Shown: positions 11,101-23,100 of the stretch, piece after piece
How positions within the stretch are numbered: position 1 is the first letter of the stretch
Layout of the letters: each line of letters begins with the position of its first letter
DNA from: Trebouxia sp. TZW2008
Taxonomy: Eukaryota > Chlorophyta > Trebouxiophyceae > Trebouxiales > Trebouxiaceae
Length of the DNA stretch: 60,820 nucleotides
Assembly (NCBI GenBank): GCA_002118135.1
Contig: BDIU01000272.1
Span: 1-60,820 of the forward strand
Reading direction: 5' to 3'
Notes under the pieces: generated by a model
Told to the model about the DNA's origin: nothing
Database searches by the model: none
What the model saw: only the letters and a program-made list of their open reading frames with translations
Translations under genes and position numbers: made by a program

Positions 11101-14100
11101 TACTATCATTGGAGACACAGCAAATCTACACGTCGTGGTGTTGCTGCCATCAGAGGGTCATGAGTCACTTGGCGATCAGTGGATTGTTGGAAGGCCCCCT
11201 CATATGAACAGGTGTGACAAAATTTGACATGCTGACATGATGTGCAATGAATCTCTGCACGCTCTTCTGGCTTTTCCCTGCTTTGAGTCGTGCAGCATTC
11301 ACTGTTGTATGCCATAGCACCGTGTGGAATATGGCTTGCTGATGCTTGACACTGTTGAAAGTGCTGTCATGCAATGGCTGTCAACATGAGCTGCATGGGC
11401 GTTGGTTAGGCAACACCATAGGACAATTTGGGTTGCACGTGTGTTCCCTCATCAGAAATCTTTGCAGTCACAGTTGCCTTTGCTGACATTAGATTGTTGA
11501 CCTGTGGCACTGCATAGAGCGCTCTCATCCAAAGGTCGGTCAATGAAATGCAGGGATGTTGGGTTGGCGGTGTTGCAAGACAATTTGGGTCACACATCTG
11601 TCCCTTCATCACAAATCTTTGCTCTGCTGGAGGGCTGCCAGCAACAGCCCTGCCTGGTGCGCATTGCTGGGAGGGCCCTGGCTCAGGGCTGTATCACTGT
11701 GCAAGACATCACTGCGCAAACATCAGATCCATCCAAGCTCAACAGCAGAAGCCACGCGTTGCCTGATCAGGCTCATGCGGAGGAAGAGGAGCTGCAACTG
11801 CCCAAGTGGCTGCTGCAAAGCCTCAGCTCAGATGAGCGCTCAGGCCTGCTGCTGCTGTCCATATTTCCCCTGGCTATAACTCTGGACTTGGCCACCTGTG
11901 TGCTTCCCTCTACAAGTAAGTCTGCTAAGTCTGCCAAGTCTTTGGCCACTGCTGTCACGTAGAAAAGTCATCTCAGGCTTTGCTGCTGCCGTGCATACTT
12001 CCTCTGTTTATCATTGGCTATCACGGCTTGAGTTTGGTCACCTGCGAGCTTCCTTTCACAAGCCAGCCCCAATTGGTTTTGTGAAGAAGCATCAATTTCA
12101 GACATAGTTGCGGTTGTTGCAAAAACGGACGTTGCGTATCTCTAGATTTGCGATGCATCTCAGCCCTTTGTACTCGGCAAAAGCTGCACATTGCGTATTA
12201 CATAATGCATATCGAGTATGATGTATGGTTATTCACTGCTTTCTAGCATTGATACCACATACACGCAGCAGTCAGCAACTGCAATTTCCAAAGCTGGCTT
12301 GTTCTGAGCATCACGGTAAAATTTGGCAATGCTGAATGTCATCTCAGTTTGGTATGGGCCAAGAACTGCCTACGTTATTGTGAGACAGGACTTGGGCCAC
12401 ACAGATCTGAGCACCCAGCCAGCATTGCCCAATCATTTTGCAATACTCAGAGCAGCTTGCATCCAGCAGCTGAGCTACAGTGTGTGCAGCATGTATAATC
12501 AGCACTTATAACTTGCAAGGCTGGCTTGTTCTGGGCATCTCAGTACGATTGAGCAATGCTAAGTGTCATCTCAGTCGGTATGGGCCAAGAAATGCCTGCG
12601 CTAACGTAAGACAGGACCTGGGCCACACAGATCTGAGTACCCAACAAGCGTTGCTCAGCCATCCTGTGATATTCAGAACCGTCATGCACCCAGCACCTGA
12701 GCTTCAATGAGTGCAGCATGCATGATCAGCAGTTACAGTGCGCAAGTCTGGCTGGTTCTGGGCATCACAGTGTGATTGACCAGTGCTCAATGTTATCTCA
12801 GATCTACCACACCCCAGTCCTGTCTGGGGTCTGCCTGAACAGGATTGGGGCTAGATAGACCTGAGTACCCAACAAGCATTGCTCAGCCGTACTGCGATAC
12901 CCAGAACAATGATGTGCACCTAGCATCTGAGCTAGAGTATATATTTTGTTTTCATCAATTTTTCTTCTGGTGTTATCCTGTCATGGCACCTGTCATGACG
13001 GTATGTCTGTTATGTTATGGTCCAAATCTGTATTCTTTGTTGTCATTTGTCATGCTTTCTTTGCTATTTTTATGTTTGTGTTGTGGCTTGAGTGTAGTTC
13101 ACCAGGTCTAGTTGTATTGCCGGATGCAACAGTCACAAAGCCTAGAATGTCTACGGCATAGCCCATGTAACCCTTCTAACTCTGCAGATGCAGCAGCTAT
13201 AACACAGCTTAGAATGTGTATGTCATGACCCTTGTAACCCTTCCAACCCCTCTAACCTTGCTGACCAAAGCTGTTGCTGCATGGTACAGTGGAACAGATC
13301 CATTTGCAGTCCCTAATGCAGCAGTTACGCCGCTTAGGGTTCCTACGGCATAATCTCATGCAGCAGTTACACCGCCTAGGCCTCCTACGGGGTACTGCAT
13401 CTAACTCTTCTCAACCCTGATCACTAAACCGGTTGTGGGTTGCTGCAGTCGAACAGATTCAGTTGCAATCCTTAATGCAGCAATTGCACCGCCTAGGGTT
13501 CCTGCGGCATAACCCAGCTCACAGAACCTACCATGTTGAACCTTACCTGAGGCCACATCTCGCAGCCCTGGCCCAGCAGCAGGGCAGCTCCCTGTCCGGC
13601 CCTGCCCTGCTAGGGTGGTGTCAAGGCTGCCTTCACACTTGTGCCACCGCTACCGCCATGCTCAAAGCCCATGCACAGGTTTGCTGTTTTCGCGCATCAA
13701 ATCCTGTTCTTTTACTGGTTTTGACTGCCTTTGAGAATTGCTTTTTGGCTTGTTTTCTATCTGGCCTGGTTTCTATGCAGCTGCAATGCCCGTTGCCAAG
13801 ATGTGAATGAGCTGCGTGCATGAGCTTGGTCTCAAATATCTGCACACTCAAAGCCCCTGCCATGGTCAAACCACAAGTTGGCCATCATTTCCTGTCTGAA
13901 TCAGTGCTTGCTGCATTTGTGTCCTTGCAATCATGTGATTGTAAATGGATGTCAAATAAGCACTGAATATGGCAAGATTGACAAGGCTCATTCATGCAGG
14001 TGAGTGCGTTGAGGGTCTTGGATAGAGAGCGAGGGCAGATTGATGGCTTGCTGAAGGTACTAGGGCAGGATCTGCCCCCAAAAGCCTTGCCCTTGGTAGT

Positions 14101-17100
14101 GGACATCATCTCCAACCACATGCAGGCTCTTTCTTACAGGTGGGTTCACTCTAGAGTGTTCACCTTTGAGCATTATCGCTGCTGACCTTGCTCATTGTGT
14201 TCTCAAGGATTTTGCCTGCAACCGTGTTGTTGCTTGTGACTCCCTTGTGACTCTGCCTTGCGCTTCTGCTTTGCTCCTGCAGAGGCCGCATTTGAGGCTG
14301 TGTGCCCAGACAGTCGCAGCAACTTGTCTTCTTTTCCATCTTTCCTGTGCTGCTGCCTTCATCTTTACGTCTCTTTGGCCTCCTCCTTGCGTATTTTCTG
14401 CAGCTTGTCCCCAGATCAACAGTCCTGTGTCATCACCTCCTGAGGCGCTGAAGTGTGGACAATCCTTCTCCTCTCCAAGACTTGATGTTCTGCCGCTTGC
14501 TTGTGCGTCTGCTTGTGCTGATGCACTGCTGTTTCTTCTCCACCTTGTTTTGTTGTTTGAGTTGGTGCCGACATGAGGTTGAAACTGTTTTCTCATTGCT
14601 TGCAGTGAGTGCTGCAGGTCAGCAACAGCGGCTGTGTGACAGCATAGGGCTTTTTCTCTGACTCTTCTGTCACTGTCTGCAGAAATCTCACCAACTTATT
14701 GCAATGGGTGCTGCTGTGCCTGAAGCAATGTAAGCAAGTGCTTGCAATGCTTGCTGCTGTCTGAAGTAGTGTGAAACAGTTTGTGGTGAGTGTTGCAGGC
14801 TGAGCCCAGGGCAGCAGCGGCGGCTGTGTGACAATGTGGGGCAAGCCACCACTTTTCTGCTTCTGACCTGTGTTTGTTTTACCTTTTTGGGCTTTTCCTA
14901 TCTCTGTCTGGAATAGTGCGCTCCTGTATGGAAGAGTGGACCAACTGTTATCATTGGGTGTTGTAGGCTGAGCCCAGGGCAGCGGCGGCGGCTGTGTGAC
15001 AATGTGGGGCATGCCACTGCAGAGGCTGGAGACCTTCTTGGAGAGGTCAGTCCTGCACACTTCATTCTTTATTTGCAATCACATTACACTGCTTGTTGAA
15101 AGCAAACCATACCACTGCAGAGGCTAGGACAGGTCAGCCCCATGCACTCTTGTCTTAGGCTTGCACACATCTCCAAACGTTTTTGATACTGCATTCATGG
15201 ATACAGAGTCAGTGAGTTTCAGTATGATGTTTTTTGCTTCCTGCTTTCAAGCCTCTGCTTCTTCTGCTTCTATCAAATGCAGCAGAAAGCAACTTGCTGC
15301 AAAATGCCAACTCTTTGCGCCATTGTGCTATACTTGCATTCACCAAACAAACTCACACTATCACAGATGCACAAGGCCTTGGATTGCTTGCAGGTTGCTG
15401 TTATCTGGAGCATTGTGCAGCTGGCTTTGTTGCTTTGGGCTTTGCTCTTTCTGCAAGAGTCCTGTCTTGCATGCAGCTTGCTGCTGCTGCTGCAGCATGC
15501 ACTGAGCAGTTGGTGTCTGGTCTATGCTGCATACTGTAAGCACATCTGCATAAACTCAGCTGCTTCGCGTATTTTCTCCACTGGTTTGCAGATCATACAA
15601 TTGACGTCACAAATCAAGCAATGCACATTGCCTCATGTTATAATGTATATGTGTCTGACTGGTGGTGCAGGTTGAGTGTGCAGTGCAGCTGGCTGAGCAG
15701 GGCAGTATGGAAGGGCCCCATGCCCTGCAGGGCCTTGCCAGCAGCCTGAATCTGGTGGAAAAGGCCTTAGGGCCAGACCACCCTCTGCTGGCCCACATTC
15801 TTCTTCACCGTGCCCGCATTCTCAGGCAGCATCAGCAGTTTCACCAGGTCAGGCTCTGCCAATGCTTTGCTTGTTGGCGTGCAGTCAATTCTTTGCATGG
15901 CTCACATAGCTTAAGAGATTGTGCAGACTGACAAGTGCTGCAATCCGGTTCGCAACCAAGGAAATTATGAAGAAAATTATTATTATTATCATTATTAATC
16001 ATGTTATTACTATCACTATTATTATTCATTATCACTATCACTATCACTATCACTATCACTATCACTATCACTATCACTATCACTATCACTATCACTATCA
16101 TTATCATTATCATTATCATTATCATTATCATTATCATTATCATTATCATTATCATTATCAAGGACATAATTACCAACTTGCATTTAGGACTAGAGATGTT
16201 ACACAGCACTTTGTGCATCCTGTGCAATTTTGCAAGCTAATGAAACATGCAGTCTTGCTCAAGCATACAAGGGACAGCTTTGGGGTTAGACCATCTAGAT
16301 GTGGTAGAAACTGTACAGGATATGGCGCTTACAGTTCAGGCTCAAGACCTGAAACCTGTTACCATTGCCTCAATTGTTGACCTACGGGATTCCTGTTGAC
16401 TGTCGACTTGTGTAGGCAAATCAAGCACTGCAGTCTTGCCTGAGCATTCAGGAGACAGCACAAGGCCTACACTGCCAAGACGCCTTGCAAGAGATGACAC
16501 TTGCATTACAGCCACGGGCACACAGTAATTGGACCAGCTACTTGCATATCACACTCATTTCAGCTTCCCCTTGTGCAGGCAAATGAAGCGCTGCAGTCTT
16601 GCCTGAGCATACAGGAGACAGCGCTAGGCCTAGACTACCCAGATGTGGCAGACACACTGCAAGGGATGGCTTTCACAGTACAAACTCAAGGAGCCCACTT
16701 GCACATCACATTGATGTCACTGTCCTGTTGTGCAGGCAAACGAAGCGCTGCAATCTTGCTTAAGCATTCAGGAGACAGCACTGGGCCTAGACCACCCAGA
16801 TGTGGCAGACACACTCCAAGAGATGGCGCTTACAGTACAGGCTCAAGGCCTCAAGCATCAAGCTGAGCCAGTGTTGCGGCAGTGCCTGGCTATACGCAGT
16901 CACGCCCTTGGAATGCAGCACCCAGACACCGCTGCTGTGCTTCATGCACTGTCAACAAGCTTGCCAGGATCTGACAGGTGAGGCTGCACATACTGCCAAG
17001 ATCGACGTACTATCATGTGGTGCGTAACAGTGTGTGACAGGCTGAGCCTAGACTGCGACAGTCCTGGCTATACGCAGTAACGCTTTCAGAATGCAGCACC

Positions 17101-20100
17101 TAGACACCGCTGCTGTGCTTCATGCACTGTCAACAAGCTTGCCAGGATCTGACAGGTATATACTGTGCATATCTGAGTGTGCTGTACTCAGGGCTTTGCA
17201 CCCCTATCCACTCACCTGGGGGGGGGAAGCCACCCAGACCCCGCATGGCCTACCGCTACCCACACAAATCCGCCTGCTATTGGTGCATTACAGTGAACTC
17301 TGTTTGTAAAGACAATTGATGTTAAGATAATCTCAATGTAAGGACAACACTATTGGGTACCAATCACTCCATTTTAGTTACATTAGTCCCTCTGAGTAAG
17401 GACAATTTGATGTAAGGACAAATTTCTTGGTGACCAAGCAGCTGTCATAAGCTGCACTGGTGTACCCCAATCGTGTTGCGCTGCATCGCCGACAAAGCTG
17501 AGCACCCAACATGACACAACAGAACACTGCTCCAGTGAGCTGTCATGTCATGTCATGATGTGATATCACACAGGATGTGCAGCCATTATATGACATACAT
17601 ACGCACAGACTTCACTTGCTAGTACCTTCACAACATTGACATGGCCGCAGCACTGCTCCAGTGACTTCTCTTTGTTACAACTGCTTTGGTTTCCAAGCAA
17701 ATTGATCTGATATCAAATTGTCCTCACTCAGGGGTGCCACAGCAGTCAGAATGCCGTGATTGGTTGCCAGGTGCATTGTGCTTACATCAAGAATGTCCTT
17801 ACATCAAGTGTGCTTATATTGAGAGGTTATTGTACATCCTGTTTGATGTCACGTCATGACATACCACGACATCAAGCACGATCTGCATCCTGTATACAAT
17901 GTGCATGCGCGCAGACGCGCTTGCTAGTTCCTTGTGACCTTCGTGTCCTGAGTTGGCAGGACATGAAGCACGATCTGCATCCTGTATACAATGTGCATGC
18001 GTGCAGACTCAATTGCTACTTTCTGATCACCTTCATGTCAAGACATTGGACGACAGGCACGATCTGCATCCTGTATACAATGCGCATGAGCACAGACTCA
18101 ATTGCTTGTTCCTGATGATCTTCACAACATGACACGACAGATGCATTGCTCCAGTGACTTCTCTTTGTAACGACAGCTTTGGTCCCCAAATGAACTGTTC
18201 AGATATCAAATTGTCCTTACTCAGAGGGACCACAGCAGTCAGAATGCAGTGACAGGCTACCAATGGCATTGTCCTTACATCGAGATTCTCCTTACATCGA
18301 CTGTCCTTACAACAAGAGTTTAGTGTTAGTTCCTAATAACCTTCATGACATGACAGGACAGATGCACTATGCACTACTATCATCCCAATATCCCTATAGC
18401 TTGGTGTCTATGCTGTAGGCAGCAAAAATTTCCAATCTGATCAGGAGATTTACACTATCAATTCAATACGATCCATTACATTTGAAACATGTATAACACA
18501 TCCAGGATTTTGAATAAAGTGAGATCAAATGCATGAATGCATACATGTCTGAAGATAGGTACAACATACTTCGGCAGCAGCAAATGTTTTGGTACTGCTG
18601 CACAGATTAGATGGCAACAACACAGCTTTTGACTGGTTGATTTGACACCTGCGCCTGCGGAAACGCGAAGTAGGCAACAGGTGCGCCTCCTCCTGTCCCT
18701 CTAGGCCATACAGCAGGCTTTGTTTTACCGCCCCAAGGCGTGCAGACGAGATGATCATGCTGATCCGTTCTGTTGATTACAGCAGCAATGAATCTCAATA
18801 CTGCTGCACAGATCAAGTGGCGCAGAGATGATTTAGGGTGTAGGGCTTGAGGGTTGAGGCCTTGTAGAAATGATGCTTTAGGGTCTAAAAATTTAGGGTT
18901 CATGCCTTGTAGAGATGATGCTTGGCTAATCCTAGTACTGCGACTTTGCCACATTGAGTGGAACTGGCTACAGTAGCAACACTGTCGACTTCTGCTGCAG
19001 GTCAACTGATGCAGAAAGGATGCTTGCCCAGTCTAAACACTTGTGGTTTCGCCACGTGATTCGGTTTGGTTACAGCAGCAATGCTTTGTATGTCTGCTGC
19101 AGGTCGACTGACGCAGAAATACTGCTTGGCCAAGCTGCACTGGTGATTCTCGCCACAGGGTTCGGTTACAGTTACGATACTTCCTATGACTGCTGCAGGT
19201 TGACTGATGCGGAAATAATGCTTGGCCAATCCTAATTACGCTTGGTTTTGCCATGTGATCTATTTTGGTTACAGCAACAATACTTTCTACGTCTGCTGCA
19301 GGTCAACTGACCCAGACATGATGCTTGGCCAATCCTTGTTACGCGTGGTTTTGCCATGTGATCTGTTTTGGTTACAGCAACAATTCTTTCTACTTCTGCT
19401 GCAGCTCAACTGACCCAGACATGATGCTTGGCCAATCTCATCACTTGTGGTTATCCACGTGATCAGGTTTGGTTAGAGCAACAATTCTTTCTACTGCTGC
19501 TGCAGGTCAACTGACGCAGAAATGATGCTTGGCCAATCCTAGTTACGCGTGGTTTTGCCATGTGATCTATTTTGGTCACAGCAACAATACTTTCTACGTC
19601 TGCTGCAGGTCAACTGACGCAGAAATGATGCTTAGCCAAGCATGGAAAACCATGAAACAATGTCTTGGGCATGTGCACCCAAGGCTGGCTACCATATTGA
19701 TAGACATGGCAGCTGTCAAGAGCCAGCAGGGCCGTTCCACAGAGGCCCAGCAGCTGTTAGTCAGGAGCATTGCCATGTGGAGGCACATGGGGGGCGGTTC
19801 CCAGCCTGCCCTTGTTACTGCTCTTGCCAACTTGGCTGACCTCTGCAAAGCTCATGGCAAGGAAGAAGAGGAGCAACAGTTGCATCATGAGATCCTCTGC
19901 ATCAAGCGACTTGACAGCACTGCACATGGAACTGAAGCACACTTGAGGGCATGTGCCCATTTGAGCTCTGTACAGGTGAGCATCTTGCTGCTGTTTCTTT
20001 GCACTGTGTATATAAAAATATTCTGTGCATCAAGCGACTTGACACCACCGCACATGCAACTGAAGCAAACTTGAGGGCATGTGCCCATTTGAGCTCTGTA

Positions 20101-23100
20101 CAGGTGAGCATCTTGCTGCTGTTTCTTTGCACACGGTGTCATGAGATTCTGTGCATCAAGCAACTTGATAGCACTGCATATGAACTGAAGCACAGTTGAG
20201 GGCCTGAGCTCATCTGAGCTCTGTGCAGGTGCTGCTGCTGCTGCTGCTACTGCCGATGCTGCTGGTGGTGGTCATGATACACACCCTGCATGCAAACAGC
20301 TTAACGACACTTCTCATGAAAGTGACGCACACCTGAGGGGTTTTGCCCATCTGTGCCCGCCTGTGCCCATGTGAACTCTACTCAGGTGACTACAAGCCTT
20401 CCTGCAAACACTTCCTTTTCTGCTGCTGCTGCTGCTGCTGCTTGGTGGTGCTCATGTTCATGATGTGCTGTGTTATTGGCTGCTTGACTGTGTTGTCTGT
20501 CAAATGTCAGTCATAAAATGATGTAGGTAGCTGCAGCCCTGCCAGGGAGTGCAGCCAAGAGGCACACAGCCTGCTGTACACCCTAGGCACCCGCCATCCC
20601 CAGCAAACCCCCCTCTTGTCCCCCTCGTGAGCTGGTCAAACCCCAAGGCTGCTTTAAAGCCCTTTGACTGATGCCAAATTCTTCTTGACATAGGTAGCTG
20701 CAGCTAAGAGGCAGTATATTGCGCCACACAGCCTGCTGGATACCCTGCTCACCTGCAACCCCCAGCAACCCCCCCTCCTCCCAAAAGAGTCACCCACCCA
20801 AGGCTGCTTGAAGGTCGTTTGACTGATGCCAGATTCTGCTTGATGCAGGGAGCGACAGCTCTGCCAAGGGGTGCAGCCAAGAGACAGTACATTGCGCCTG
20901 CTGGACACCATACTCACCAGCTAAACCCCCTTGCCCCTTCTTCCTTGTTTTGGTCAAACGGCAAGGCTGTTTGAACGCCCTTTGACTGATGCCAAATCTC
21001 TCTTGATGTAGGTAACTGCAGCTCTGCCAAGGAGTGCAGCCAAGAGGCAGTACATTGCGCCCCATAGCTTGCTGGACATCATACCCACCCAGCCTCGCCA
21101 GCACCCCTCCCCCTCCCCGCGCAATCCAGTCAAGCCCGAAGGCTGCTTGAAAGCCCTTTGACTGATGCCAAATTCTTCTTGACATAGGTAGCTGCAGCTA
21201 AGAGGCAGTATATTGCGCCACACAGCCTGCTGGATACCCTGCCCACTCGCAACCCCCAGCCACCCCCCCTCCTCCCAAAAGAGTCACCCACCCAAGGCTG
21301 CTTGAAGGCCCTTTGACTGATGCCAGATTCTGCTTGATGTAGCAAGCTGCGGCTCTGCCAAGGGGTGCAGCCAACAGGCAGTACATTGCGCCTGCTGGAC
21401 ACTATACTCACCAGCTCACCCCCTCCCCCCTTCATTTCCTGACTCGGTCAAACCCCAACGCTGCTTGAAGGCCCTTTGAGTGATGCCGAGTTCTTGTTAA
21501 TGTAGGTAGCTGCAGCTCTGCCAAGGAGTGCAGCCAAGAGGCAGTGCATTGCACCACACAGCCTGCTTGACACCCTACCCACCCGCCACCCCCAGCAACC
21601 CCCCCAGACTCCCCCACAGCAACCCAGTCAAATCCCAAGGCTGCTGGATGGTCCTTTGACTGATGCCAAGCAAGCCCCATCCTTGCTCATGCTGCCATCA
21701 CCAGCTTCAGAATACCCTGTGACTTCTTCTTCTCAGCCATCTCAGCCAGTGGCAGCAGCACAAGGGGGCTATACAACTGCACCTAGGGAAGATGAACAGG
21801 CACAATTCATGCGGCCAGGCAGGCTTGGGTTTGGCTCCCCTGTCAGGACAGCAACTGCATCAGCGGCTTCTCAATATGCTAATGCAGAAGATGAGCCAGC
21901 AGCTGCCAACATAGCAATTGCGCTAGCGGCTTCTCAACCTGGTAATGCAGAAGCTGAGCCAGCAGATGTCAGAACAGCAGCAACTGTACCAGCAGCTTCT
22001 CAATATGCTGATGCAGCAGCTAAGCCAGCAGATGTCAGAACAGCAGCAACTGTACCAGCAGCTTCTCAATATGCTGATGCAGCAGCTAAGCCAGCAGATG
22101 CCAGAACAGCAGCAACTGTGTCACTAGATCAGTCACCAGCTGATACTACAGGAGCATTGATGCATGACATGAGCAATCAGGATGGTATTGTGCCTTCAGC
22201 ATCAGGTGATGCCCACAACCTGGCCAGCACCAGTTTTCAGCAGGCCTTAGCAGCAAGCAATGGCCAGAGAAGTCAGCACCAGCCTTCTCAAGAGTTGCGC
22301 TTTCAGTTCCAGGTCAGCAGCTGTTCTGTCCTTTGTCCTGATCTGCAGGTCTATAGTGACTTCTGCTTCTAACGACTGCGTTGGGTACCAACAATTTTGT
22401 CCTGACATCGAATCGTGCCCATCAGAGAGACCACTGCAGTCACAATGCAGTGATGGGTTGCCAACGGCGTTGTCCTTACAGCGAGATTGTCCTTACATTG
22501 AGTGTCCTTACAAAGAGGGATTACTGTACCTCAAGCTCACAACTTTGCTCGTTCCATTTCATCGCAAAACCCACTTGATCCTGCACACTCGATGACCATT
22601 TGCACTGGGTGTGCCTCATGGTTTGTTTGACCAAATGTGCCTCAAGAGGCACTTTTCAAGGTGCATTCCACTCGGCTGTTGGTCACTCCAAAATGCACAA
22701 AATTGCAGGCAAGTGGCGTCAGAATGCTGACATTGCTTCCACATGCCAACTGTGCAGAGCTGAAAGCCTGCGAGTCAATGACAGCCAGCAATGGACTCCA
22801 GTGATACTTCTTGAGTCACTAGAGTCCGGATTGCATCATTAGAGTCCTGTGCTTGCTAGACTTTGTTGTCCAAACAAGCATTAGGGGTTTGTGCTGAGAT
22901 GCATGTTGGTTGTCTTGGTTTGCAGGATTTCAAATTGAGACCACCTCAGTCCGCTTCATATGACACTCAGCCTTCACATCATGCTCAGCCTCAACATCTT
23001 ACTCAGTCTCCACACCATTCTCAACCTCTTTACTATACTCAACCTCAGATACAGCAACGCCTGACACCACAGTCTCAAATGCCAGCCAGTCAGCAACCCT

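Noticed and set aside
15919..16380. Long open frames of His-Tyr or Ile-Thr polymers
   Set aside because: They are the translation of an (ATCACT)/(ATCATT) microsatellite inside an intron of the BRX-STAND-TPR gene.
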